A stretch of DNA of 64,000 bases, taken from positions 22,895 through 86,894 of the forward strand of contig DMEU01000004.1 in NCBI GenBank assembly GCA_003451585.1, in the 5' to 3' direction. Of the stretch, positions 1 through 8,762 are shown in pieces (the first letter of the stretch is position 1; each line of letters opens with the position of its first letter). The notes under the pieces were generated by a model. The model had not been told where the DNA came from. It did not search any database and saw only the letters and a program-made list of their open reading frames with translations. Both the position numbers and the translations under genes were made by a program. Origin of the DNA: Candidatus Omnitrophota bacterium. Lineage in GTDB: Bacteria > Omnitrophota > Gorgyraeia > Velamenicoccales > Velamenicoccaceae.

Positions 1-134
1 TTATATCCTCAAAATGATGAACAAAATATTCATACATGTATGTGATCATGGCTATATTTCATATAGGACAAACCGGGACTTATCAATCGATTTATAAGCG
101 TAAAAACATATATCATGGCGCCGATAAAATAATG

Positions 135-140
135 TATAAT
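135..140 (+). promoter_or_regulatory. -10 box (TATAAT) just upstream of cysD
   Basis: A perfect TATAAT ends seven bases before the cysD ATG at 148, so transcription would begin at or next to the start codon, giving a leaderless or nearly leaderless mRNA. No Shine-Dalgarno sequence precedes the ATG. No good -35 hexamer is visible 16-18 bases upstream. The same spacing recurs at 46252 and, on the minus strand, at 25098. Confidence 0.45.
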
Positions 141-147
141 ACTTAAC

Positions 148-963
148 ATGTTGAATGACCCTTACCTGGCCGGCCTTGAGGCCAGGAGTATCTATATAAT
201 ACGCGAGGCCTATTGGCGGTACCGCGATAAACTGGCTGTCCTTTGGAGCATGGGCAAAGACTCTACCGCTATGCTCCATCTTGTGCGCAAGAGTTTTTTA
301 GGTTCCGTATCCATCCCAGTCCTTCATATCGATACCACATATAAATTTCCTGAAATTTACAGGTTCAGAGACCGCTTTGTCAAAAAATGGCGGCTGGATC
401 TCATCATTGCCAAGAATGATGAGGCAATAAAATCGGGCATGTCCCCAGCCAAAGGCAGGCTTGATTGCTGCCACGCTTTAAAGACTGAGGCATTAAAGCA
501 GGCTATCGCCCGGCATGGGTTCAAGGCCTTGTTGTTGGCTATTCGCCGCGATGAACACTCGATACGTGCCAAAGAAAGGTACTTTTCTCCTCGCGATGCC
601 GATTTCAGGTGGAATTATCACGAGCAGCCTCTGGAAATGGGCGAGCAGTCTTTCCAGGGCCGTGGAGAGGGCCAGGACCACTTGAGGATACATCCCATGC
701 TGCATTGGAGAGAAATAGACATATGGAGGTATATAAAAGCGGAAAAGATCCCGATCAATCCCTTGTATTTCGCCAAAGGCGGAAAAAGATACAGGAGCAT
801 AGGTTGCGCTTGTTGCTGTGAGCCTGTTGAGTCGAGCGCCAATACGATAGAGAAGGTCATAAAGGAGCTGGAGAGCACGAAGATCGCCGAGCGCGCAGGC
901 AGGACGCAGGACAAGGAAAGAGAATACATGATGCAGAAACTGCGCTCATTGGGGTATATGTAG
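148..963 (+). CDS. cysD: sulfate adenylyltransferase subunit 2 (CysD)
   Basis: Small subunit of ATP sulfurylase, which makes adenosine 5'-phosphosulfate (APS) from ATP and sulfate in the cytoplasm together with the GTPase CysN. The 271 residues match the PAPS-reductase/CysD fold: PP-loop SMGKDST at residues 34-40, then the HIDTTYKFPE stretch and an IRRDEHSIRAKER segment typical of CysD. It is slightly shorter than the roughly 300-residue enterobacterial protein, mainly at the C-terminus. Its partner cysN follows at 1493, separated by an inserted S23 gene. The ATG at 148 follows a TATAAT box by seven bases, suggesting a leaderless message. No APS kinase (cysC) or sulfotransferase is seen in the window, so the fate of APS, assimilation or sulfation, cannot be decided here. 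Confidence 0.93.
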   Translation: MLNDPYLAGLEARSIYIIREAYWRYRDKLAVLWSMGKDSTAMLHLVRKSFLGSVSIPVLHIDTTYKFPEIYRFRDRFVKKWRLDLIIAKNDEAIKSGMSPAKGRLDCCHALKTEALKQAIARHGFKALLLAIRRDEHSIRAKERYFSPRDADFRWNYHEQPLEMGEQSFQGRGEGQDHLRIHPMLHWREIDIWRYIKAEKIPINPLYFAKGGKRYRSIGCACCCEPVESSANTIEKVIKELESTKIAERAGRTQDKEREYMMQKLRSLGYM

Positions 964-990
964 AAAGGTTGCTGCAGGTTACTAATTTTT

Positions 991-1036
991 AGGTTATGGT
1001 TATGGTAAGGAGACCGGTTTAGGTAAGGTAGCTAGG
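991..1036 (+). repeat. left arm: degenerate ~6-nt G-rich array upstream of S23 gene 1
   Basis: About eight degenerate units of the kind NGGTWA (aggtta, tggtta, tggtaa, cggttt, aggtaa) run up to the S23 gene. The reverse complement of the sequence after that gene (1445-1489) shows the same units in nearly the same order, sharing the core CCGGTTT, so the two form imperfect inverted arms. The last units hold AGGAG, the likely ribosome-binding site of the S23 gene. Confidence 0.6.
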
Positions 1037-1043
1037 AGATGCC

Positions 1044-1454
1044 ATGCAAGAAAAGAAGAAAATAGTTAGTTTTAAAGATCTCATAGTGTACCAAGATACT
1101 TATGGGTCAATGCTCAAGGTTATGAAGGAGGTCGTCCCCAAACTTCCGGATTCTGAGAAATTTGATTTGAAAGACCAATTGAGTCGATCCTGCAAAGCGA
1201 TTCCAAGATTAATTGCGGAAGGCTATGCTCAACGACATCAAAAAATGGGTTTTCAGAAGTACTTAGATGATGCAATGGCCGAATGCAATGAAATGGTTGT
1301 TAGCCTTAGCCAATGCCGCGACATTTATCCTGCATATTCGAATCTTGAAATTTGCGAAGAATTGATCAAATCATACGATAAATCAGGCAGGCAACTTTAT
1401 AAATTGCGTGAAAGCTGGTCGAATTTTAAAAGGAAGACTAACAACTTAACCTAA
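1044..1454 (+). CDS. S23/IVP-type four-helix-bundle protein, copy 1 (inserted between cysD and cysN)
   Basis: A 136-residue protein of the 23S-rRNA-intervening-sequence (S23) family, the fold shared with the Avd accessory protein of diversity-generating retroelements. Family hallmarks are the N-terminal FKDLIVYQD stretch (usually F.DLxVWQ), a basic second helix LKDQLSRSCKAIPRLIAEGYA (the usual form is QLxRSAxSIxxNIAEG), and a third helix with FQKYLDDAMAECNE. It is the most divergent of the three copies: RLIAEG replaces NIAEG. It splits cysD from cysN and is flanked by inverted short-period arrays. The upstream arm supplies the AGGAG ribosome-binding site and the downstream arm contains the stop codon. 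Base composition is more AT-rich than the cys genes. The biochemical role is unknown; binding to nucleic acid is inferred from Avd. Confidence 0.85.
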   Translation: MQEKKKIVSFKDLIVYQDTYGSMLKVMKEVVPKLPDSEKFDLKDQLSRSCKAIPRLIAEGYAQRHQKMGFQKYLDDAMAECNEMVVSLSQCRDIYPAYSNLEICEELIKSYDKSGRQLYKLRESWSNFKRKTNNLT

Positions 1455-1489
1455 CTACCAAACCGGCATCTTTACCTTGACCGAACTAC
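1445..1489 (+). repeat. right arm: inverted C-rich array overlapping the S23 stop and abutting cysN
   Basis: Read on the minus strand this stretch gives hexamer-like units (cggtca, aggtaa, cggttt, taggtt) matching the left arm at 991-1036. It begins inside the last codons of the S23 gene and ends three bases before the cysN ATG, leaving cysN without a recognisable Shine-Dalgarno sequence. Confidence 0.6.
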
Positions 1490-1492
1490 AAA

Positions 1493-2710
1493 ATGTATAA
1501 TTTTTTGAATATTGTTTTCGCTGGTGAGGTCGACAGCGGTAAGTCGACCTTGTTGGGACGGCTGCTTTATGATACTGATTCAGTGAGCATACAGGCTAAA
1601 GAGGAGCTGAAAAAAGTATGCGACGGGCTTGGCAGGCAAGTGATGGAGTATGCTTATCTGCTCGATAGTTTCCAGGAGGAGAGGGCCGAAGAGTTCACTC
1701 TTGACACGACACAGGCATTTGTAAGGGCCAAGGGGAAAGAGTTCCTTCTGATAGATGTGCCGGGCCACAAGGAGCTATTGAAGAATATGCTTACCGGCGC
1801 CTCTTGTGCAGATGCCGCGGTCCTGGTAATAGATGCGTCCAGGTCCGTAGAGGAACAGACCAAGAGGCATCTATTTATCCTGAAGTTCTTAGGGATAGAG
1901 GGGGTGCTTGTTGTGGTCAACAAGATGGACCTTGCCGCGTATAAAGAAGAAGCTTTTTTAAAAATAAAGAGTGAGTGCGACGGCTTGGCGAAGACCGTTG
2001 GCATAAAGGCGAACGGCATCATACCTGTTTCGGCAAGGGAGGGAGAGAACCTTCTTAAAGGTTCTCCGAAGATGGCCTGGCATAGAGGGCCGTCGCTTTT
2101 AGAAGTCCTGGGTGCATTTAAGAGCGAGGAATCCGCCTTTTCCGATCTTCGTTTTCCGGTCCAGGACATCTACACGGCAGGCAAGGAGCCGGTTGTCGTC
2201 GGTTCTATCGCTTCAGGGAGCGTCGGAGCATCCGATATTCTAAGGGCCGTTCCCTCCGGAGTAGAGCTTAAAGTAAAGGCTATAAGGGTCTTGTCAGGCA
2301 ATAGGCGGTCAGCCTCTGCCCCGGAAGCAGTAGGGCTGCTTTTCCAGCGCCTGCCGAAAGAGATCAAGAGGGGAGAGATCCTTTACAAGGGCGCCGTGCC
2401 GCCGGTCTCTTCGCAGATACGCGCCAAGATATTTTGTCTTAAGCCTTTTGCGGAAGGTGACCCCGGGTTGATCTTATCTTGTTCCACGCAGGAGGTGCCG
2501 GCTTCTTTGGATTCCATCGTCAGCCGCATGGATACGTCGAGTCTGGAGACCAGATATGGCGGTGAATGCCTTGCTGCATGCGATGCAGCGGAGGTCATTT
2601 TAAGGACAGGAGCGCCGGTCGTAGCTGAAAAATACCTGTCCTTACCGTCGTTGGGAAGGTTTATTCTTTTGAAAGATGCGCAGCCGGTGGCTATCGGGTT
2701 TGCATGCTAA
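1493..2710 (+). CDS. cysN: sulfate adenylyltransferase subunit 1, GTPase (CysN)
   Basis: GTP-hydrolysing large subunit of ATP sulfurylase; GTP hydrolysis by CysN drives APS formation by CysD. It is an EF-Tu-like GTPase: G1 GEVDSGKST at residues 11-19, G3 DVPGHKE near 88-94, G4 NKMD near 143-146, followed by beta-barrel domains. At 405 residues it is shorter than the roughly 475-residue E. coli protein and has no fused APS kinase domain. The ATG lies directly after an inverted repeat arm with no clear ribosome-binding site, so the insertion upstream may have displaced the original one. The stop overlaps the next gene start (ATG at 2704), tying cysN to the envelope block that follows. Confidence 0.92.
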   Translation: MYNFLNIVFAGEVDSGKSTLLGRLLYDTDSVSIQAKEELKKVCDGLGRQVMEYAYLLDSFQEERAEEFTLDTTQAFVRAKGKEFLLIDVPGHKELLKNMLTGASCADAAVLVIDASRSVEEQTKRHLFILKFLGIEGVLVVVNKMDLAAYKEEAFLKIKSECDGLAKTVGIKANGIIPVSAREGENLLKGSPKMAWHRGPSLLEVLGAFKSEESAFSDLRFPVQDIYTAGKEPVVVGSIASGSVGASDILRAVPSGVELKVKAIRVLSGNRRSASAPEAVGLLFQRLPKEIKRGEILYKGAVPPVSSQIRAKIFCLKPFAEGDPGLILSCSTQEVPASLDSIVSRMDTSSLETRYGGECLAACDAAEVILRTGAPVVAEKYLSLPSLGRFILLKDAQPVAIGFAC

Positions 2711-4812
2711 AACGTATCTATCGATGCCTTATATTATGCGTATACGTATGTATGCAGGCACAAGAGGCATGGGCCTATGTTGATCCTGGCACAGGCTTTG
2801 TATTCCTGCAGGGGGCAGCACCCTTATGGGCTTTTTTACTCCTGCTCTTTCTTCTGCCTATAAAATTTTTATTTAAGTTTATAAAAAAGTATTTTTGGAT
2901 TATCCTTATAATTGTTATTATTCTGATCATAGGAGGGTTGATCTTGAAGAGCGAAATGGGTAAGGCTAAAGACAGGGCAAAGGTCATTGTTTTAGGGTTC
3001 GATGCTATGGATCATTCCATAACTGAGCGTTTGATGGCCGAGGGCAGGCTGCCGAATTTTTCTTACCTGAAAGACCGGGGCAGTTTTGCTCCATTGGCTA
3101 CGACCAATCCTTCCGAATCCGTTGTGGCATGGACCACCTTTGCTACAGGCCTAGGCCCTGCCCGGCACGGCATATTTGATTTTGTCATGCGCGACCCAAA
3201 AAATTATTTCCCTTACCTGGCTTTTAGCGAAAGCCCTGCTGTTATCGCAAAACAGGAGGTAAAGACCAGGAAAAAGGCGGAAGGATTTTGGCATGTTTTG
3301 TCACGGCACGGCATATCGTCTCATATTTATTTTTGCCCGAATACATTCCCTCCAGATAAATTTCGCGGCAAGATGCTCTCTGGTATGGGCACGCCCGATC
3401 TATTGGGTATGATGGGGAGGTTCTCTTTTTATACAACAAGGCGGCTGATGAAAGATGATGCGGACAGCCGCGGCAGGATAGTCGGCGTTGAATTAGCGGA
3501 TAATTCTTTTACCGATTATCTATATGGCCCCAAAGTCAAGAAAGACGGCTCGGTCTCTGAGACAAAAATCCCGATGAAGGTCGTATTGGATCCGCGGCAG
3601 GAAAAGATATCGGTCAGGCTCCAGGGCAATAGTTTTGAGCTAAGTAAAGATAAGTGGAGCGCATGGCAAAGGGTTTATTTCGATATGGGGTTCTTTAAAA
3701 AAGTATACGGTATGGCCCGGTTCTATCTAAAAAGTGTTTCTCCGGACATCCAGCTCTACGCGTCGCCGGTCAATCTTGACCCGGTGGATCCGGCCTTCCC
3801 CATTTCCTATCCGTCCGGTTTAAGCAGGCGATTGGCAAAAGACACAGGCTTATTCTACACGCAGGGGATGCCCCACGATACCTGGCCATTGAGCGAGGGC
3901 AGGCTGGATGAGAAGGCATTTTTGGAGATGACCGATAATATCCTTGCCGAGCGGAAAAAGATCCTTTTAAAAGAGCTTAAAAATTTCAAAAATGGCCTGT
4001 TCTTTTTTTATTTTGATACCCTGGATGCGGTCCAGCATATGTTTTGGCGCTATATCGACCCAAAGCACCCACTCTATGAACAGGACTCTGCCTACCAAGA
4101 TACCATATTCAAGTATTATGAAAGATTAGACGGGATATTGGGCGATGTCTTAAGATCGATCGACGATAACACCACTTTGATCGTCCTTTCCGACCACGGC
4201 TTTACTTCTTTCAGGAGAGCGGCGCATCTGAACCGCTGGCTTCTTGAGAACGGCTTCCTTTCTTTAAAAGAGGGAAAGAGCTTCGGAGGCGAGTTTTTTG
4301 AGGATATAGATTGGCCGAACACCAAGGCGTACGCCTTGGGTTTCGGAGGCATATATCTTAACCTCTCCGGGCGCGAGGGTAAAGGTATAGTGAAAGCCGA
4401 TGAGGCTGACGGCATCAAAAGAAAGATAAAAGAGGGTTTGTTGTGCTGGGTAGACTCGAAGACAGGTGAAAACGTGGTTAAAGGCGTATATTTTCAAGAG
4501 GAGGTATTCCCAGGGGCCTCGCATGGCCAGGCACCTGAGCTATTCGTTGGTTTTAATGCCGGTTATCGCGCGTCTTGGCAGACCGCCCTGGGGGGCGTGC
4601 CCGAAGCCTTGATCGAAGATAACTTAAAGAAGTGGAGCGGGGACCACCTGGTGGACCCGAGTCTTGTCCCCGGAGTGCTTTTTGTGAACACAAAGATATC
4701 CGAAAGCGCGCCCGCGATAATCGATATCGCGTCAATGCTCTTATCTTTGTTCGGCGCATCTGACGCGGCGTCCATGGAAGGCCGTCCTCTTTTGCCGAGG
4801 TCCGGCGATTGA
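2704..4812 (+). CDS. membrane-anchored alkaline phosphatase-superfamily phosphodiesterase
   Basis: A 702-residue protein with an N-terminal hydrophobic segment, a YVDPGTG motif near residue 25, two further membrane segments (about 38-55 and 63-82), then a large extracytoplasmic domain of the type I phosphodiesterase/alkaline phosphatase superfamily. Visible metal-site motifs are LGFDAMD near residue 97, the TTNPSESVVAWTTFATG nucleophile region, LSDHG in the C-terminal half and SHGQAPELFVGF close to the end. Related enzymes hydrolyse or transfer phosphodiester groups at the cell surface. It overlaps cysN by seven bases and the following sulfatase-like gene by four, so it looks co-translated with both. 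The substrate is not identifiable; a role in modifying an exported glycan or lipid is inferred from the neighbours. Confidence 0.75.
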   Translation: MLKRIYRCLILCVYVCMQAQEAWAYVDPGTGFVFLQGAAPLWAFLLLLFLLPIKFLFKFIKKYFWIILIIVIILIIGGLILKSEMGKAKDRAKVIVLGFDAMDHSITERLMAEGRLPNFSYLKDRGSFAPLATTNPSESVVAWTTFATGLGPARHGIFDFVMRDPKNYFPYLAFSESPAVIAKQEVKTRKKAEGFWHVLSRHGISSHIYFCPNTFPPDKFRGKMLSGMGTPDLLGMMGRFSFYTTRRLMKDDADSRGRIVGVELADNSFTDYLYGPKVKKDGSVSETKIPMKVVLDPRQEKISVRLQGNSFELSKDKWSAWQRVYFDMGFFKKVYGMARFYLKSVSPDIQLYASPVNLDPVDPAFPISYPSGLSRRLAKDTGLFYTQGMPHDTWPLSEGRLDEKAFLEMTDNILAERKKILLKELKNFKNGLFFFYFDTLDAVQHMFWRYIDPKHPLYEQDSAYQDTIFKYYERLDGILGDVLRSIDDNTTLIVLSDHGFTSFRRAAHLNRWLLENGFLSLKEGKSFGGEFFEDIDWPNTKAYALGFGGIYLNLSGREGKGIVKADEADGIKRKIKEGLLCWVDSKTGENVVKGVYFQEEVFPGASHGQAPELFVGFNAGYRASWQTALGGVPEALIEDNLKKWSGDHLVDPSLVPGVLFVNTKISESAPAIIDIASMLLSLFGASDAASMEGRPLLPRSGD

Positions 4813-6233
4813 TCGTTATGCGCGATAAAAAAACTCTTACCATTGTTTTGGCCTCTGTTGTGGTCCTCGCATCGGCTGTTTTTTTGTTGGGCACGAAGAC
4901 GTCCAAACAGCGCCGTAGTCCGAATGTCATCTTTATCGTTGTGGATGCCTTACGGCCTGACCACCTTGGTTGCTATGGCTACAAGCGCCCCACGTCCCCC
5001 GGCATCGATGATTTCGCGCGCGAAGGCGTGTTGTTTGAAAATGCCTTTGCCTCAGGGTCGCAGACCATGATGTCGGTCCCATCCATCCTGACGTCTTTAT
5101 ACCCGGACACACTTAATATTTTGGAGAACGGGGCTTCATTGTCGGATAAGTTCATGACACTGCCCGGGATCTTGGCAAAGAACGGATACAGGACAGCGGC
5201 ATTTACCGGGCCCCAGTTACGGTCCATAGGGTCTCTTTCCAGCCACTTCCATGCTTATGAGAGTATCTCTCCTGGGAGAGGCGCGGATAACGGTGATGCT
5301 ACACAGAGCATACTTTCCAAAGCAACGAGCTGGATACAGGACGGCTCCGGAGAGCCTTTTTTCCTTTATATGCATTTTTTAAGGGTACATTCTCCTTATT
5401 GCAGGCCTCCGTGCGCCAGAGACCGTTTTTGGAAAGAAGAGATAACGCCCGAGATGGAAGATATGGCCAAAAGATTTCATTATACCAAGGGGTATGACGC
5501 CAGGAAAAATGGGATTAAACCCGACGCGCGCATGGTCGATTTTCTTGTATCACTATATGACGCCGATATCAATTATATAGACGGCCGGATCGAGCGGTTC
5601 TTTGCCTTTTTGAAAGAGGCGGGGCTTACAGATAACACTCTTATCGTCTTATTGTCGGATCACGGGGAAGAGTTGAATGACCGCGGTGATTTTTTCCATG
5701 GCAAGACGCTTTATGATGAGCAGATACGTGTCGTGCTTGTAATGCGGTTTCCAAAGGCCTTGCCACAGGGCAAGAGGGTTACGGAACTCGTGAGCCTGGT
5801 GGATGTAATGCCTACCGTCTTGGATATTTTACGTATAGAATATAACACAGAGACCCAGGGCAGGAGTATTCTGGGCATGGTTGCCGGTTTGGATCCGCTA
5901 CCGGAGTTGGAGTCTTTCAGCGAATTGAAATACGGTACGCATAAGGCTATCCGCACGAAGCGCTGGAAATTGTTAGCGCGTGATGACGGCAGGGGTGTTC
6001 CTGAACCGGTTGAGCTTTATGACCTTCAGGATGACCCTGGAGAACGTGTTAATGTATTGGAGAAATATCCTGTTGAGTCGCAGCAACTTGTTTTGCGGCT
6101 AAGGGATCATACCCGGGAATGCCTGGATCTTCGGGCCAGGCTTCTTGGAAGAGGCCCTGAAGCGGAAGCGCAACAGGTCAGGCTGACTGAAGAGGACCGC
6201 GATATACTAAAGAGCCTGGGATATATACAGTAA
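4809..6233 (+). CDS. sulfatase-like hydrolase/transferase, membrane-anchored (copy A)
   Basis: 474 residues: one N-terminal membrane anchor (about 8-27), then a sulfatase-fold domain. Diagnostic stretches are NVIFIVVDALRPDHLGCYGY (first metal site), SVPSILTSLYPD at about residue 89, LIVLLSDHGEELNDRG (second metal site) and a C-terminal DLQDDPGERVN followed by LKSLGY, typical of bacterial sulfatase-like proteins. The nucleophile position is Ser, and the Arg that follows CxPSR in true sulfatases is replaced by Ile, so formylglycine-dependent sulfate hydrolysis is doubtful; phosphoryl or phosphoglycerol transfer is possible. It probably starts with TTG overlapping the previous stop (TTGA); ATG at 4818 is the alternative. 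It precedes a YfhO-type gene, an order repeated at 9739. Confidence 0.8.
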   Translation: MIVMRDKKTLTIVLASVVVLASAVFLLGTKTSKQRRSPNVIFIVVDALRPDHLGCYGYKRPTSPGIDDFAREGVLFENAFASGSQTMMSVPSILTSLYPDTLNILENGASLSDKFMTLPGILAKNGYRTAAFTGPQLRSIGSLSSHFHAYESISPGRGADNGDATQSILSKATSWIQDGSGEPFFLYMHFLRVHSPYCRPPCARDRFWKEEITPEMEDMAKRFHYTKGYDARKNGIKPDARMVDFLVSLYDADINYIDGRIERFFAFLKEAGLTDNTLIVLLSDHGEELNDRGDFFHGKTLYDEQIRVVLVMRFPKALPQGKRVTELVSLVDVMPTVLDILRIEYNTETQGRSILGMVAGLDPLPELESFSELKYGTHKAIRTKRWKLLARDDGRGVPEPVELYDLQDDPGERVNVLEKYPVESQQLVLRLRDHTRECLDLRARLLGRGPEAEAQQVRLTEEDRDILKSLGYIQ

Positions 6234-6248
6234 TCAGATGGAGCATCC

Positions 6249-8069
6249 TTGAGGAAGATAATTCCTGTTGCTTTGGTAGTTTTGGCCGTCGTCTTATCGT
6301 GCCTGCCGTTATTGCGCGATATCCGGCGCATAAACCTTGATTGGGACTGGCATCAGACGCTCTCGTTCTACAGGGCTGCAAGCGAGTCGGTGCTTGCGTA
6401 TTTCCAGATGCCTTTGCGCACTCCGTATTTTGACGGCGGTTATCCGCTTTTAGCCCATCCGCTTGACGGCTCCCTTAATCCGTTTTTCCTGCCCCCTTTG
6501 TTGTTGGGCGAGGTAATAGGGATTAAACTCAATATAATCCTTTTTCATATCATAGGGGCCTGGGGGATGTATTATCTGGCAAAAAAAGTCCTGCAACAGA
6601 ATACCATCGGCGCCATATTTGCCACAGCCGTATTCTGCTTAGGAGGCAATACACACCGGCTCCTTGTTACAGGCCAGACATATCCTGCCGGCTATTATTT
6701 TTTCATGCCGCTGCTTCTTGCATTTTTCATCAAAAGTTTCAGCGACGGAAGATTCATTATCTGGGCTTCGCTTGTCTTGGCGCTTCTGGTCACCCAGGCA
6801 AGCCTGCGTTTTGCGGTAGCGACATTGTTTTTGGCTGCCTTTGCTGTTCTAAATACTGCAGGGTTAAAAGACGGCAAGTTTTTTTTAGACGTGACACCGC
6901 TTAAAAATCTGTTAATTGTCATCGGCCTGACGCTTTTGCTCGGGGCAGTTAAGATCCTGCCGATGGCAGAGCTGTTGGCGCAGGCGCCGCGCACCACAAG
7001 CGGCTACAACCCTTTTTGGGGGCTTTCATGGGCAACAGCGGCCGATGCATTTTTTTCTAACCGGAAGATATTCGAATTCCCTGGGCAGTTATGGAATCAT
7101 CATTATGTAGGGTATCTGCCGGTCATCTTTGCATTTTTTGCCGGAGTATTTCTTTGTAAAAAAACATGGCGCTTTATTGTTCTGGGGATTATCTTTGGTT
7201 TTTTGGGCCTTGGGGCAAAGACACATTTTGACCTATTTGGCCTTTTGCGGAATCTGCCCGTTTTTAATTCCATAGAAACTCCCGCGCGTTATTTTATGCC
7301 GCTTGTTATTTTTGCGTTGGCCGTGACTGGCGGCTATTTTTTTTCTGTCGCAGAACGCCTAGCTCATCGCACGGTAAAAGCTATCCTTATACTGGCGGTG
7401 TTTGTTGTTGCACTGGACCTTTTTTTGGCCGGTGCGCCGCAAAGCCGGCCGTTTACGCATGAGGTCCCTGCCTATCAGCGTCAGAAGCGTTTTTTTACTG
7501 TAAAAAATATCGAGCCTGGCAAAGAAGTAAGCAATGTCGTTCCTCCGGAGGTCTATCGGATAAGGTCGTGGGAGTGGACCAGGCCTACACAGTATGAGCT
7601 TATGCTGCAGAACATAGGTAAGGCCAACGCCTATACAAATCTGCATCTTAAAGATTCGGTTGTCCCCCGCTATTATGTTTCTTGGGACGGCAGTGCTTCG
7701 ATCGATCCGGCAAATTACGTATTTTTGCCAAATCAGGCATACAGAGGGGAAGCTTATTTCATGCGCGGTGAAAAAAATACCGTAGAATTTGTCAGTTTTA
7801 CCCCTAATAAACTGGTAGTGCGCTGTGAGGTGAAAACATCCGATATCCTGGTAGTCAATCAGAATTATCACCGCTGGTGGAGGTCTGATATCGGCAGGCC
7901 ATTTTCTCATAACGGCCTCCTTGCTTTAGGGGTGGATAGGGCCGGCAGCCATACGATATCCTTTCGTTATGTGCCTGTAACTTTTTATGCAGGGCTCGCG
8001 GTGAGCCTGTGCGCGTTGTGTTGTTTATTGTATTGGTTGAAAAAGCTGTCCGCGAAAAAACGGGGCTGA
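6249..8069 (+). CDS. YfhO-family GT-C membrane glycosyltransferase-like protein (copy A)
   Basis: A 606-residue polytopic protein with about a dozen hydrophobic segments in the first two thirds and a C-terminal extracytoplasmic domain ending in another membrane helix. The motifs FDGGYPLLAHPLDGSLNP (first loop) and NQNYHRWWRSD (C-terminal domain) are shared by the three copies in the window and correspond to the YfhO family, whose Bacillus members transfer sugar from an undecaprenyl-phosphate donor to lipoteichoic acid. The start is TTG at 6249 with GGAGC upstream. A GT2 gene able to make such a lipid-linked donor follows at 8091, reproducing the CsbB/YfhO pairing known in Firmicutes. Acceptor and sugar are unknown. 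Confidence 0.78.
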   Translation: MRKIIPVALVVLAVVLSCLPLLRDIRRINLDWDWHQTLSFYRAASESVLAYFQMPLRTPYFDGGYPLLAHPLDGSLNPFFLPPLLLGEVIGIKLNIILFHIIGAWGMYYLAKKVLQQNTIGAIFATAVFCLGGNTHRLLVTGQTYPAGYYFFMPLLLAFFIKSFSDGRFIIWASLVLALLVTQASLRFAVATLFLAAFAVLNTAGLKDGKFFLDVTPLKNLLIVIGLTLLLGAVKILPMAELLAQAPRTTSGYNPFWGLSWATAADAFFSNRKIFEFPGQLWNHHYVGYLPVIFAFFAGVFLCKKTWRFIVLGIIFGFLGLGAKTHFDLFGLLRNLPVFNSIETPARYFMPLVIFALAVTGGYFFSVAERLAHRTVKAILILAVFVVALDLFLAGAPQSRPFTHEVPAYQRQKRFFTVKNIEPGKEVSNVVPPEVYRIRSWEWTRPTQYELMLQNIGKANAYTNLHLKDSVVPRYYVSWDGSASIDPANYVFLPNQAYRGEAYFMRGEKNTVEFVSFTPNKLVVRCEVKTSDILVVNQNYHRWWRSDIGRPFSHNGLLALGVDRAGSHTISFRYVPVTFYAGLAVSLCALCCLLYWLKKLSAKKRG

Positions 8070-8090
8070 ATCAAATAGGAGAAACTATCC

Positions 8091-8762
8091 TTGCGCATTT
8101 CTTTGGTATTACCCGTATATAACGAGAAGAGAAGCCTTGCTGGCCTTGCCGCTGAAATTGCCGGCGTCTTCGGCAAGGAGGGGCTGGATTATGATGTTAT
8201 CTTCGTGGACGACGGCTCGACAGACGGGTCCGTCGAGGCGGTAGAGTCATTAGCAAAGAACGACGGCAGGATACGTCTGATACGCATGGCCAGGCATTCC
8301 GGCAAGACAGCGGCCTTGCGTGCGGGGTTCGCGGCCGCCGGCAGCCCTGTTATCGTCACAATGGACAGTGACTTGCAGGATGACCCGGAGGATATCCCGC
8401 GCCTTTTGAATAAACTTAGTGAGGGTTATGACCTTGTGTGCGGCTGGAGAGCGCGGCGCAAGGGGGTGCGTCTTAGAAAGATACTGTCGGACATTTTCAA
8501 CGCCGTAGTTTCTTTTTTGGCAGGCATCCGCCTCCATGACATTAACTGCGGCATCAAAGTTTTTAAAAGCGATGTCGTAAAAAATATAAAGCTTTATAGC
8601 AGCCTCCACCGCTATATACCGGTTTTGGCGCACGCGCGAGGGTATAAGGTCGCAGAGATAAAGGTCAACCATCGTTTGAGGAAATACGACAGGTCCAAAT
8701 ATGGGGTTGGCCGTTATTTTATCGCCTTTGCCGACCTGTTCAGGTTCTTATTTAAAAAATGA
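8091..8762 (+). CDS. family 2 glycosyltransferase, polyprenyl-phosphate sugar synthase-like
   Basis: 223 residues, a soluble GT-A domain like dolichyl/polyprenyl-phosphate mannose synthases. Seen: SLVLPVYNE at the N-terminus, FVDDGSTDGS for nucleotide binding, and TMDSDLQDDPEDIP as the DxD metal site. No membrane helices follow, unlike GtrB or ArnC, so it would act at the inner face of the membrane peripherally. The TTG start at 8091 has a strong AGGAGAAA upstream. It overlaps the next gene by four bases and follows a YfhO-type protein, suggesting that it makes the lipid-linked sugar used by that protein. Sugar specificity cannot be told from sequence. Confidence 0.83.
   Translation: MRISLVLPVYNEKRSLAGLAAEIAGVFGKEGLDYDVIFVDDGSTDGSVEAVESLAKNDGRIRLIRMARHSGKTAALRAGFAAAGSPVIVTMDSDLQDDPEDIPRLLNKLSEGYDLVCGWRARRKGVRLRKILSDIFNAVVSFLAGIRLHDINCGIKVFKSDVVKNIKLYSSLHRYIPVLAHARGYKVAEIKVNHRLRKYDRSKYGVGRYFIAFADLFRFLFKK

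Noticed and set aside
4553..4930. 125-codon minus-strand frame at the junction of the phosphodiesterase and sulfatase-like genes
   Set aside because: Arg/Ser-rich shadow of two clear genes in the other direction.
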